Shown: one piece after another, positions 10,901 through 20,279 of the stretch | How positions within the stretch are numbered: position 1 is the first letter of the stretch | How the letters are laid out: every line of letters starts with the position of its first letter | Origin: Tretioscincus oriximinensis | Taxonomy: Eukaryota > Chordata > Lepidosauria > Squamata > Gymnophthalmidae | Length of the DNA: 64,000 nt | Reading direction: 5' to 3' | Assembly (NCBI GenBank): GCA_022410635.1 | Contig: JAJVDF010000358.1 | Location: forward strand, 637,620-701,619 | Program-made: the position numbers and the translations under genes | The notes under the pieces: model-generated | Databases searched by the model: none | What the model saw: the letters and a program-made list of their open reading frames with translations, nothing else | What the model was told of the DNA's origin: nothing

Positions 10901-13900
10901 GCAAGGAGGTGGTGGTTGATTTCCACTTAGTATCCATAGTCAGGATAGTTCCCTGGTTTGGAGGCAAATATAGACTGCAATGTGCCAAAACAAAGTAGGC
11001 TCTCATTTGTGTGTTCAGATAAGTGTTTGAAAGGCAGGGTTTTTTGGACAACTGAGAATGGATTGCTTTTTTCTTGAAAGGACAACTGAAAAAAGCTCTG
11101 TCTCGTTACACCCAAACAAAGCCTGATCCAGGAAAGTATCACCTAATTCCATATATTAATCTACTCACATATGAATTGCCAAGGCAGGTTTATTGCACAT
11201 CTTAAGATTGCATTTCAACAGGTTTGGAAACAGGTTAGAAAATGGTTTTTGTTTGGGTTGGATCCAAGATCTTGCTCTTTCAGGACTAGACAGGTTCCTG
11301 GACACCAAGGGTATAAATGGGCACTAGTATGGATGTCTGGATGTTGCCTCCGGGATGAAGCGACAGGCAGGACTTCTGAAATACTATTTGCAGGGAGTGA
11401 TGAACAGGTGCATATTTTGCTTTCCTCTGTTCAGACTGCCCAGGTGCATCTGGTGGGCCTCTGTGTGGGACAGATTGCTGGACTAGATGGGCTCTGACCC
11501 AATCCAGTATGGTTCTTCTTATGGTCTTATGTAATACAAACAGAACCAGTCTCCTTTTCTGCTGGCTTTGAGGGCATTTATCTATCAGATTAAAGCAGAT
11601 TAAAGTTATTAAAATGTCTTTCTTTCAGTCCATTCCTGTTTCTTTCAGCTGTGAGGCTAACAAGCAGACTATTTTGGAATGGCAGTTGTNTATCTCTGGG
11701 TTGAGGAAAGACAGGTACCGTTTATTTTTTGATATATTTATCGTCTTCTCTACTGCAGACCATTCTTGTTTTCTTCACAAAAGTGAGGTGGAGCATGTTT
11801 GATAAGAAAATGCAAATGAGTGAAGTGCAAATATCCACTGTGGATAGTTGTGCAACAATCCTACTTTGCAAACATTAATCATATCCAACGGCAGAGAACT
11901 GCCAAACAGGATAGTTGTGCAAATATCTGCCATGTGGGAACCAGACTGCCATTTTTACTCCCCACAGATCTAGGAACTGTCAGCCAATTTTTGCAGGAAA
12001 AATAAAACCAATCAGCAGCGGGGATGGACACAAATGTATGGAACAAGAAACAGTACCTTCTTCACCTGTAATCCACCCCGCTCTTAAAGCTGCCTAGGCT
12101 AGGATTGGATGGGTGGTGTGTATCCCAAACACCACCCATTTTAGATTGCTGGCTCCACAATTAGTGAGGCTGGAAAGTTTAGTTTCATCTGGATGTCATC
12201 TCTTTTCTTCCCAAACTAAAGTCCTGTAGTCAGTATAGGGCCCAAGATGCTGCTGTATGTAGAACAAGATGTAAATGCAGGATAACTAACATCTTTTCAA
12301 CAGAATGAAGGCAAAAACCTGGATATGAGATCATGCCTTATGTATGCAAACTTTGTCATGATAGTTTCATTGGGATTTATGGCACAGTTTGGATTAAAAA
12401 GTCCAGTCTTAACCGGCTATAGATTTTATCCTCAATTTTTAACAGGTGTTTGATATAATCCAGTTTTAAAATAATCAGTTTTCTGAAGAGAATGGCATCT
12501 GGAGAGAGATCATATACTGTATAAGAGAACTTTTCTAAAAGCCCTTTTCTTAGGTTTGCTGCATCTGTTTTCATTTAAAACCAATCCTTATGTCAGAGCT
12601 AAGAATTATTCTATGTATCAAGTTCACAATTTCCTCTGTAATTGTCCAAGGACTCTTTGGCAGCTGGGTTGGAAAAGGAAGCTGGCCTTGGGGCTCTCCA
12701 ATGTCCATGCACATGCTGAAAGATGAGAGTTTGAAACAAACAACTTCAAGCCAAGAGGAAATGTTCCAGCTGAGGCTGTTCAAGTCCCTTACAGCTGAAT
12801 TTTTGCTAAAATATAAGAGATCTGAACTACATATGGCTGCATTTTGAAGACAAGGGATAGGGCCCTTAGAATAGAATAGCATGATGAATTAACCAATACG
12901 TAGTCTAGTACTATTCTACACTTGGAATACAGTGTTCAATTCTGGGCACCCCAATTTAAAAAGGACATTGATAAACTGGAGCAGGTTCAAAAGAGAGTTG
13001 CAAGGATGGTGGGTGATCTGGAAACCATGTCCTATGAGGAACGGTTAAAGGATCTGGGAATGTTTAGTCTGCAAAAGAGAAGACTGAGAGAAGACCTGAT
13101 AGCTGTCTACAAATATCTGAAGGGCTGTCACAGAGCAGAGGGATCAACATTGTTCTCATTAGCACATGGAAGGACTAGAAACAATGGGATGAAACTGCAA
13201 GATTTAGATTCGATATCAGAAAAAACTTTCTAACAGTCAGGGTGATAAACCTGTGGAACAGTTTGCCACAGGAGATGGTGAGTTTGCCTTCCCTGGAAGT
13301 CTTCAAACAGACTGGACAGTCAACTGTCTGGGATGGTTTAATGAATCCTGCATTGAGCAGGGGGTTGGACTCAATGATCCTGGCTGTCCCTTCCTACACT
13401 ATGATTCTATAATTATATAATATATAGATTGGCCAATCTATGGCATTCAGGCGCTGTTGGGATAGATCCAACTTCCATCAGCTTCCACTAGCATGGTACA
13501 AATGACCTGGGATCTGTAGTCTAAAAGCATCTCAGCTTGCTCAGATTAGCCCTCTATCAAGTACTGATGCTCTTCTATGTGACGGTACAAGGCAAATAGA
13601 CCCACTGAGCCACTGGTTGTAACCTGAAACATATGCAAACTTTTTTTGAAGGGAATTGTTTCTAATAACATTGAGGTGAAGTCAATATCTAGAGATCCTT
13701 GGGTTACATTTTCACATCTTAAAGAGTTATTCTTAGTCTCTCATTTCACCAATTAGAGATAATATGAAATTTACAACATGTTGAACTTAATGGACTGTGG
13801 TCCAATTCAGCAGGGCTTCTCTTATAGTCGTATTTTCTCTGGGGAAAGGAATCCTATATTGGATCTTGTGTACTTTTCTTTTCCCATTGGTACAAATCTC

Positions 13901-16900
13901 CAAATCATTAGAGACTTAAACCATCTGTCCATACCAGACATCCCTCTTAAAGCACAAGGCAGTGGGATCTTAATGCCTGTAGCTCATTCAAAGCCAACTT
14001 CTGGCTAGAATACAACAAAGGAGGTCAGTCCTAATTAATTTACTTTGCTAGTTCTATATTACAGTTGTGTTGCCTTATTCAAGAAGACCATATAAATGTG
14101 GGTTTAAATGCAAACAGAATACAGAAAATGGAGAAGGTTAGCTTTTATTACATTTATAAGGCTGGGTTCTCATGAGGGTATTAAAACAGAAGTAGAAAGC
14201 AGCAAAGTGAATTGGGATTCCTTTTGCAACTTTCTGTCATCTCCTGCCTGGTTTAAGCATCCCATAAATACTGCTGGAGGGCCTTTGCAGGTTTTCTGGG
14301 AAAGGCAGATGACACCCCCACAAACCTGAAGTCAAGGGCAGCAGGAGATCTGAAGGCCTCTTTTCCCCCTTTTGTTCATGAAGCCAATTGGAAGGCTGAA
14401 AAGAAAGATTCAGCTTCCACTGCTACACGAAAATATTTTAAAATTAACTGTTTGCAGCTGATTGGCTCCTTGAGAGGGGAAAGAGATCTCCTTAGATTTC
14501 CTACGGTTCCACACTCCTGGCTTCAGCCTTCCCCAGAAAATCCACAAGGACCAGACTCCCAGCTCACAGCAAATTCGTAGTCAGAGTTCATTTAATGTGG
14601 ATTGCGTTAAGCTGCTCTGGCCATGGATTTCGGGTAAATTGGAGACATGTGGGTCCATTGCAAATGGACAGAGCATTTCTACTGGGGTCTTGCCCTGGTA
14701 AGAACAGAGCCTAAGAGGCATAATATTCAACTTACCAATCATCACAGAAGGTCTTGCACACAGGGACAGACAGAAGAGCTCCGGCGTATTGGTGATGGGC
14801 CCATTGAGCAGCATATGGTGAACATCTATAAAAGCATTCCATCTTCTTCATGTAAGTCTCACACCTGTTTATTTTTTTGTGAGAAACCACCACTGTTATT
14901 ACAGGAATAAAAATGGTCACTCTGCATTTTCCAAGTACTGGTAATTTTTTGACAGGAAGGGGAAACTCATAACAACAACAGTTGCCATTCATTTTCTGTA
15001 TACCTCATTCATATATATGATTTGATGTCCAGAACACAATAATATGGTAATATTATTGAACATGCTAATAATATACTAATACAGTAGCTTAATTTGTTCA
15101 ACTTTCCCTACTTAACTGGCTAGATCCTATTTTAAAAGGTTGTTATGATGCATAACAGCTTTTCTTCCCCTCTTTATTTCTATCTTCTGAAGTTATTATG
15201 GCTACCTTGCACATCAAAGCAGCTGAAAATATAGCCCCTGATTGGACTGTTGTAAGGTCCTTTGATCCATGGGAAATTGCCTCCTATATTCATACGCCAG
15301 TATTTCCACACTGGTTTTGCTGTGTCTACATCAAGTTGTTCTTTGTGTATTTTGTATTTTAAACCAGTGGTTACCTGAAAGAATTCCTGGGCCAAGAACA
15401 AGTTTAAAAAACACTGTGAAATGTGTCATCAGAAGTGAGGAACTCACATTTTACTGAGATTTCCACATCTGTTCCAGTAAGTTTTGTTCACTTTAATTAC
15501 TGGTGATTGGACAAGAATCTCTGTGAAATCAGCATGGCAGCAAGCGGCTGTGGGGAATTACACAAGTTTATTTTTCAGTTATGTTATAGCTTTGAAAACA
15601 CAGAATATGCAGTAACCACAACATATCTTGTTAAGAATGGGTGATATCTGCTTATCATTATTACCTTCTCACCTATAAAAATATAATAGCAAAGTAAAGC
15701 TGAGAAGCAAATGTTTCCAACAATGCAATAGTCTTAATGACAGACTTCCCTTGTAAAAATTTTTATTTTATTTATTTAAAGTATTTATATACCACTTTAA
15801 AAGACATATTACACTCATGCACTAATCCAACAAGTAAAACACATTTGGTGTTGTACATGTTGATGTGGTGTTTATATAAGATCTCCTTTATGTTTGATGA
15901 AAGATCATTCTGGGGATTTCCACATATTTTGGACTGAATTTTCTATAGCTCTTCTCTGAATGGTTACAGCTGATAGTAATCTTCAGACAAAATATCTGAA
16001 AGGCACAGGAAACATCTCTATAGTGAATGTCCTTCTGAGTTAAGAAAGCGAAGTCTGATTATATATGAATTTGGAAATTTGTGACTAACTTCTTATAAGA
16101 TACATGGGAGGCTGTTTGTAAATGACTCTTAAATGGATGCTATGGAATCTGCTGTTCTGACACCTTCATAGAGGAAATAGTGGAAATAGTTGCTCCTGAC
16201 CACTGATTGCACCTGTGTGTCAAGTAGGCCAAGAGCATCGTATCGAAAATTATGCACGTGTGGCTTCCATGTTAAAGAAACCTCATCAAGGACAGGGTGC
16301 TGCTCTCCTTCATGGGCATGAGACCCGGCCCATAACATATAGCATCTCTGATTTGTCTGGATACAACTCCAACTTATTACTTCCTATCCAGCCCATTACT
16401 CCCTCCATGCAGTATCTGGCATAGGTTTGGTATAAAATCACTGCAATAAAGTGCTTCCGACTCACAAGCATCATAACCTTTCCAGAAAGATGCACTTCCG
16501 ACAGATTCANGAGAACTAATTGTGTGACATTCTCCTGTCTTTCTCTTGGTCTTCAAACATGGCAACTAAAGTAGCTTCAATGCTCTAAATGGGCCTGAAG
16601 CCAGACTGAAATGAATCCAAATGATCAGCTTCTCCAAACATGCTTGCAGTTGGGCAGCCACAATCCTGTCCAGTACCTTACTAGATACCACTGCACAGCC
16701 TAATATTCTTTGAATGATAATAGAGTGGACTAAAAAGACACAAACATTCACAAGGGTCAAAAGAAAGCAAATGAAAGTGCAGTTGGCTTGAAAAGTGTTA
16801 TATAAATAATAAATCAAGCCGTCAGATGAATCTGGGCATTGCAAGTTATGTAACAAAGTGTAGCGGTTAAATACCTTGGCAAATGCTTATTCATAAATTT

Positions 16901-17054
16901 TGCAACACTTACATTTGGCATATATAGTGCATTCCTGCAAGTAACGCTCTCTGGATGGCCTATGCTTGTGGCCANCCCCTTCCAGACATTGTCTCTTTAC
17001 GCTTCTGGACTCCAGTGAGGTAGCTAAGCACACAATCATCAAAAATCTCAGCAT
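4688..17054 (-). CDS. RBP: Riboflavin-binding protein (RBP), complete five-exon coding region
   Basis: This is the secreted folate-receptor-family carrier that binds riboflavin in plasma and loads it into egg yolk and white. Coding exons on the minus strand are 17054-16913, 15547-15448, 14864-14736, 8621-8510 and 4954-4688, all with AG/GT borders and matching phases; together they give 249 residues (chicken precursor: 238 by recall). Residues 1-16 form a signal peptide starting MLRFL, like the bird protein. Seventeen cysteines of the disulfide-knotted domain plus Cys228 in the tail correspond to the 18 of the bird protein. Recognisable blocks are CLEG at 23, YWNRCG at 71, ECFYRCSP at 90, FCDDW at 120, NWLTDWE at 137 and GTDMC at 166. 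The acidic phospho-tail of birds is replaced by 14 serines (206-219). Both chicken N-glycosylation sequons are lost and two others are present (N68, N77). No frame damage is seen, so it looks functional. Retbindin (RTBDN) is the mammalian relative; the egg-type tail argues for RBP. Confidence 0.93.
4781..4822 (-). repeat. In-frame AGC/AGT trinucleotide repeat coding 14 serines
   Basis: Thirteen AGC or AGT triplets plus one TCC run without interruption inside RBP exon 5 (residues 206-219). In birds this position holds a mixed Ser/Glu tail that is phosphorylated and needed for uptake into oocytes. Because the run is a microsatellite, its length probably varies between individuals and species. 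Confidence 0.9.
5083..5288 (-). mobile_element. tRNA-derived SINE (family A), diverged
   Basis: Minus-strand copy of the family best kept at 50927-51178. Its 3' part reads 'GAGACCTTTGGGTTTGGGC' and its head reads 'TTGTAGTGATTAGAGTGC'. Several small deletions are present. Confidence 0.65.
6129..7090 (-). mobile_element. Probable LINE fragment (L1-like), interrupted
   Basis: On the minus strand 6484-6146 is open for 112 codons and rich in Lys, Glu, Arg and Ile with coiled-coil character, as in L1 ORF1-type proteins. The same compositional bias continues to about 7090. A 209-bp palindromic element (6636-6844) with 13-bp target duplications splits it. Assignment to L1 rests on composition and is moderate only. 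Confidence 0.4.
6636..6844. mobile_element. Palindromic Penelope-like insertion with 13-bp target duplication
   Basis: The insertion is bracketed by the direct repeat CTGCTTTTCCAGC (6623-6635 and 6845-6857). Its core is a 174-bp palindrome with no spacer (arms 6631-6717 and 6718-6804), identical apart from one N. Each arm contains CTGAAGA, a GTAGAC/GTCTAC stem and GAAA, followed by TTAGTCTC and, on the right only, AGACTAACACGGCTATTTC. Other copies lie at 2622, 36330 and 63460. The direct repeats and palindrome are seen; the Penelope-like label is inferred. Confidence 0.7.
7313..7517. mobile_element. Inverted-repeat DNA element (MITE), family T1
   Basis: Ends TAGGCTGACCAGATGACCCC and its near inverse bound an A-rich centre, and the arms pair for about 75 bases each (GTGCCTCCCAGTTTTTTCTG against its complement). 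Other copies are at 21421, 26355 and 32606. There is no coding capacity. Confidence 0.75.
7904..7988. other. 85-nt imperfect hairpin
   Basis: TGTCTGACAACCAGCCCACA on the left pairs with TATGGGCTGGTTGCCAGACA on the right, and the pairing continues inward through CTGCTAGAAAC and GTTTCCAGCAG to a loop of about 7 nt. The size suits a microRNA precursor or a very short MITE. No expression evidence is available. Confidence 0.6.
8510..8621 (-). CDS. RBP: RBP coding exon 4
   Basis: A 112-base exon: the first G completes the split Trp124 codon, then residues 125-161 follow, ending CIPYHE. The acceptor is ACTTTGCAG and the donor GTAAGG. It holds four cysteines and the conserved NWLTDWE block that belongs to the riboflavin pocket region of bird RBP. 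Confidence 0.92.
11275..11530 (+). mobile_element. CR1 LINE 3' end
   Basis: Contains the terminal CR1 coding remnant ('RTRQVPGHQGYKWALVWM' in one frame) and the family 3' UTR blocks 'ATGTTGCCTCCGGGATG', 'AGACTGCCCAGGTGCATCTG' and 'GACTAGATGGGCTCTG'. Same subfamily as 34500-34745 and 40310-40515. Confidence 0.85.
12885..13425 (+). mobile_element. CR1 LINE, C-terminal ORF2 and 3' UTR (second subfamily)
   Basis: 12922-13233 is open for 103 codons and encodes the CR1 ORF2 end (blocks VQFWAPQFKKDIDKLE and FSLQKRRLREDLIAVYKYLK). The 3' UTR ends in GGACTCAATGATCCTGG and an ATTCTATAATTA microsatellite typical of CR1. Copies of this subfamily also lie at 3116, 38080 (minus), 40690 and 41660. Confidence 0.88.
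14736..14864 (-). CDS. RBP: RBP coding exon 3
   Basis: A 129-base exon: G completing codon 81, residues 82-123, then TG of the split Trp124. The acceptor is preceded by an A/T-rich tract ending AACAG and the donor is GTAAG. It encodes CETYMKKMECFYRCSPYAAQ onward to FCDD, five cysteines and the strongest match to bird RBP. Confidence 0.93.
14865..15447 (-). other. RBP intron 2
   Basis: 583 bases between exon 2 (donor GTGAGTT) and exon 3. It is AT-rich, with no repeat that I recognise. Confidence 0.75.
15448..15547 (-). CDS. RBP: RBP coding exon 2
   Basis: A 100-base exon: CC completing Ser48, residues 49-80, then AT of codon 81. The acceptor is TAATTCCCCACAG and the donor GTGAGTT. It encodes ACCHADFTE, then VIKVNKTYWNRCGNLSK. 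The bird N-F-T sequon is D-F-T here, while N68-K-T and N77-L-S are intact sequons. Confidence 0.92.
15548..16912 (-). other. RBP intron 1
   Basis: 1.4 kb with donor GTAAGTG. It contains a LINE fragment on the same strand (16125-16870) and an AT-rich LINE-tail-like stretch at 15755-15835. The rest is unassigned. Confidence 0.75.
16125..16870 (-). mobile_element. L2-type LINE reverse transcriptase fragment
   Basis: Minus-strand frames show RT blocks in the expected order across frameshifts: SSKVLDRIVAAQLQACLEKL (about 16690), then WIGSNKLELYPDKSEML (about 16370), then DTQVQSVVRSNYF and a VRTADSIASI end near 16150. The catalytic region is largely deleted. L2 group is the likely clade, from recall. 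Confidence 0.65.
16913..17054 (-). CDS. RBP: RBP coding exon 1 (signal peptide and N-terminus)
   Basis: ATG at 17054-17052 opens 47 codons plus T; donor GTAAGTG. The protein starts MLRFLMIVCLATSLES, a short signal peptide whose first four residues equal the bird one, followed by RSVKRQ and CLEG. One N at 16975 leaves residue 27 undefined (GNT: Asp, Gly, Ala or Val; Asp in birds). The start is chosen because it gives a signal peptide in frame with the mature domain. Confidence 0.9.
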
Positions 17055-17690
17055 CTTCTATCTAATGTTACAATAGTTCTGCACAAAGAAATGGTTTCAA
17101 AGTTAGAGAACTTGCTTTAGAAATAAGCTGCATAAGGATTTATTTAAAAAATCAGTTCTGTTTCATCCTTACACATTCTAGAAAATATTGCACCCCACTT
17201 TCTCATCAGCCCCAACTAGAGTTACCACATAAACACTGGGAAAGAACTTTGCAACTGTAAGAAACATGGAAAAGTGATTTTTCTCCCCAGTTGTTGCAAA
17301 CATTATAAGCTGCACCTGGTGAAAATTGCTTTCTTCTATATTAAGGTTGCAAAGTCTGGTCCCAGTTTTTATGCGATAGCCCTAGCCCTAACAAACAAGG
17401 CTAATGGTTATGCCTGTTGCATGCGAAAGGACTAAAAGCAATGAGAGGGAGTAGACACAGATTAGATTTGCAAATAACTTTCTGACCGCAAGGGCAATCA
17501 ACCAGTAGAATAGATTGTGAGTGAGTTCTCCTTTACTAGAAATCCTTAAACAGGCTGAATTACCCTCCTGTGGGATAGTTTATTCTGCATCGAGCAGGAG
17601 GTTTATTTATTTATTTACTTATTTTCATTTATATTCTTCCCTATTCCCTGAGATCTCAGGGCAGATGACAATAAAAAACATAAAACAGTT
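17025..17690. repeat. Tandem duplication of RBP 5' region, copy 1
   Basis: Aligns by eye with 18626-19255 over roughly 600 bases, from the RBP signal-peptide codons through the promoter region to a shared LINE-tail fragment (TTTATTTATTTACTTA). Examples of identical blocks are GTGATTTTTCTCCCCAGTTG and TGAGTGAGTTCTCCTTTACT. Differences are scattered substitutions and small indels. Confidence 0.88.
17055..17150 (-). promoter_or_regulatory. Candidate RBP promoter and 5' leader
   Basis: On the minus strand a TATA-like TTAAATAAAT (about 17148-17138) lies some 85 bases upstream of the start codon. The duplicated copy at 18626-19255 has a better TTTATAAATC at the same place (18743-18734). Alternatively, TTTCTTTGTGCAG ending at 17079 could be an acceptor for a non-coding first exon further upstream; chicken RBP has six exons by recall, one more than found here. 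Confidence 0.45.
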
Positions 17691-18417
17691 AAAATAGATC
17701 AGTTAAAAATAGTAACATTGTTTTCATGGATATGGGAAATTTGGCTTAGTTGAAAACATTGACTAACTGGAGCAAGTTCAAAGGTGAGTAGTTTGCAAAC
17801 TATATCCTGTAAGGAATGGTTATATGAAGTTCCTTTCAACTCTATGATTGTATGATTCTGTATCTAGAAGACAAAATTGTAGAGATGCCAACTATAGAGA
17901 TGCCAAAGGCTTCCACATTAATACCCTCATTTGTCCTCATCTGCAATAAAGTGAAATTCTGGTTTCTTACCTCTTTCACCGTCTTTTCACTTTCTTCCTC
18001 TGATAAAGTTGGCTATTACATTTTCTTCTTGTCTCTTTATATGTTGGCTGTTAACATAAGCTCAACGTTTATTTGTCAGGAAATGTTCCCCTGACCAACA
18101 GCAAAGCTAACAGTATTATCTTAAGGTCAGATGGTTCTGTGACATGCCAGTTTAGATTTCACTTGATCATCTGCACTGTTTCCATCAGTGATTAGCCAGA
18201 GGTCTCTACATTAGGAATAAAAAAACCTAACAACACATGACAAGATGGAGACGTGGGCTTACGTTTAACATATATCAATCTTAAGGCAGAATATCTACAA
18301 GATCCTATTACATCAGGCATTCCTTTGAAGTGTCTTTATTATGATGATCAACCCAACCATATTGTTAAGCTATGGTCACTTAAGACATCAATCTTAAGAT
18401 GAAGACAGTCAAGTTAG
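17691..18417. other. Unassigned spacer between the duplicated blocks
   Basis: Contains a degraded CR1 tail-like piece at about 17760-17860 (ACTGGAGCAAGTTCAAAGG and a CTATGATTG-type end). Otherwise no gene or repeat is recognised. Confidence 0.5.
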
Positions 18418-18535
18418 ATTTATTTATTTATTTACATTTCTATACTGCCTGTACCCGAAGGTCTCAGGGCAGTTGTCAATAAAAAGTCAGCATATTAAAA
18501 CCAAATTAACATATTAAAACAACAATACCTGAGGG
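18418..18535 (-). mobile_element. L2-type LINE 3' tail
   Basis: Minus-strand copy of the abundant 3' end that reads CTGAGACCTTCGGGTACAGG and ends in an AAATAAATAAA tail. Only the tail is kept. Confidence 0.65.
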
Positions 18536-18592
18536 TATGGAAGTGAGAATAGTTTTTTCAGTAAAAAAGGCCAAGATAATGAAGTGCATCTT

Positions 18593-18651
18593 CAAGTCGT
18601 TTCCTCAATGCATACAAAGATGGAGCACACACTCACCAAAAATCTCAGCAT
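18593..18651 (-). pseudogene. Truncated duplicate of RBP exon 1
   Basis: The copy-2 duplication retains ATG CTG AGA TTT TTG (MLRFL, ATG at 18651-18649), then departs from RBP after about nine codons and meets TGA at codon 20. No CLEG or HK block follows. The fifth codon is directly followed by GTGAGT, a strong donor, so it could in principle act as an alternative leader exon; that is speculation. Confidence 0.6.
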
Positions 18652-19255
18652 CTTGTATCTAATTTTACAGTGGTTTTGCACAAAGAAATGGTTTTGAAGT
18701 TAGAGAACTTGCTGTAGAAATAAGCTATATGAAGATTTATAAAAAAAATCACTTCTGTTTCATCCTTACACATTTTAGAAAATATTGCACTCCACTTTCT
18801 CATTGGCCCCAACTAGGGTTACCATATAAACACTAGGAAAGAACTTTGCAACTCTAAGAAGCGTGGAAAAGTGATTTTTCTCCCCAGTTGTTACAGACAT
18901 TATAAGCTGCACCTGGTGAAAATTGCTCTTNTCTATATTAAAGTTGCAAAGTCCAGTCCCAGTTTTTATGTAGTAGCCCTAGCCCTAACAAACAAAGATA
19001 ATGCTTATGCCTGTTGCATACGAAAGGACTAAAAGATATGAGATGAAACCTCGAGTAGACACAGATTAGATTTGCAAAGAACTTGCTGACTGCAACGGCT
19101 ATCAACCAGTGGAATAGATTGTGAGTGAGTTCTCCTTTACTAGAAATCTTTAAACAGGCTGAACAACCTCCTGTGGGAGGTTTATTTATTTATTTACTTA
19201 CATTTACATTTTGCCCTATACTCTGAGATCTCAGGGTTGACGACAATAAAAAGAC
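18626..19255. repeat. Tandem duplication of RBP 5' region, copy 2
   Basis: Second copy of 17025-17690, about 1.6 kb further upstream of RBP. It keeps the start-codon region, a TATA-like box and the shared block downstream, but not the RBP coding exon body. Confidence 0.88.
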
Positions 19256-19445
19256 ACACCTCAAAGGGGAAACTGTTCCATAGTCTGGGGGCTGCCATGG
19301 AGAAGACACTATCTGGGTTCCCACCCTCTGCTACTAAGAGATGTGATATAGTCAGGAGGGTCTCCTCTGCAGATCTCATTGTTGGTATGAGATAATCTGA
19401 TATCTTCGCCTAATTTATATTTTAGCAGATGTGGCACCTTAAATA
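19183..19445 (-). mobile_element. L2-type LINE ORF2 end and 3' tail
   Basis: On the minus strand it reads SVFSMAAPRLWNSFPFEV, the conserved end of the LINE ORF2, followed by the CTGAGATCTCAGAG-type tail and AAATAAATAAA. The tail portion is part of duplication copy 2. Confidence 0.75.
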
Positions 19446-19785
19446 AGTTTGTACACCAAATACTGCGAAGTAAGACACAGGTAAAAAATAGTGGATGTGT
19501 ACTCAGAGTACACAATTGGAACACTATCCATTTAGTGTTCCAAATCAATTGTTGGAAGACATCAAGTTAATGCTTGATCTCAGGCTCCAGGTGATCTCAA
19601 CTTTCCAGGTGATTCAGTAATGATGAGGGTGGCAAGGCCCTTCTTATCACAAGGCATGCAGGACATGTTCACTATCTTAGAATGCCTGAAGCATTACTTT
19701 TAGTTGAAGTTTTAGTATCTGGATTGTTTCATGAATTCTTTCTCAATTGTGGGCAGATAGAAATAAGTTCATGAAAAAGATGATA

Positions 19786-19842
19786 ACAATAATAACAACA
19801 ACAACAATAATAAATATAANAACAATAACAATAGTGTTTATT
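19786..19842. repeat. AAC/AAT-rich simple repeat
   Basis: An interrupted run of AAC, AAT and AATA units, probably the decayed tail of a retroelement that continues into 19843-19900. Confidence 0.7.
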
Positions 19843-19901
19843 TATAATGCCCCTTCCATCAAAGGCTGCGTGCATACCATGACGTAAAAACCTCTACAAA
19901 G

Positions 19902-20276
19902 CTATATTCCACAATATAGCAATCGCGTATCTGTGCTCACCAACATTTCATAACATTGCTCCTTGATCTCGTCACAGTGCAGACCAAGACTTTTTTTTAT
20001 GTTCCCAGCATATAGAAACAACTGCCTTGTCAGGGGAACAGACGCGAGAGCACAGGGGCTTTCCGGAACGACATCCGAATATCCCAGCAATAGTTTAATC
20101 TGGGAAAAATGCTGTTTATTGCGGGTGGACTGCTGAAAAATGCTTAGCACATATGCCCTCACAGCGCTCCGAACAAGGTAGAAATTAGCTGGGTACATGC
20201 AGCCAAAGATGGAAAAAAATCTGTTAACTAGAAATTTGATCATAAAATGCAGATTTCTCCCTTCTGCTCCTACCAT
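19902..20276 (-). other. Unassigned 124-codon open frame
   Basis: A stop-free frame, richer in CpG than its surroundings. The translation is hydrophobic at the start and has several Cys residues, but I cannot match it to a family and see no splice borders. It could be part of an unrecognised transposable element or a chance ORF. Confidence 0.3.
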
Positions 20277-20279
20277 ATA

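Larger units (their letters stand above)
8622..14735 (-). other. RBP intron 3
   Basis: The largest RBP intron (6.1 kb). It contains two plus-strand CR1 tails (11275-11530 and 12885-13425) and a short GAT/GAC-type microsatellite at 9128-9150. About 13437-13550 resembles a widespread old repeat ('CTTCCATCAGCTTCCACTAG'). 8710-11270, 11535-12880 and 13640-14730 show no gene or repeat that I can name. Confidence 0.7.

Noticed and set aside
4688..17054. Folate receptor or retbindin as the identity of the minus-strand gene
   Set aside because: The signal-peptide start, CLEG/HK N-terminus, FCDDW, GTDMC and a serine-rich tail with Cys match riboflavin-binding protein. Folate receptors have a GPI signal, which is absent here.
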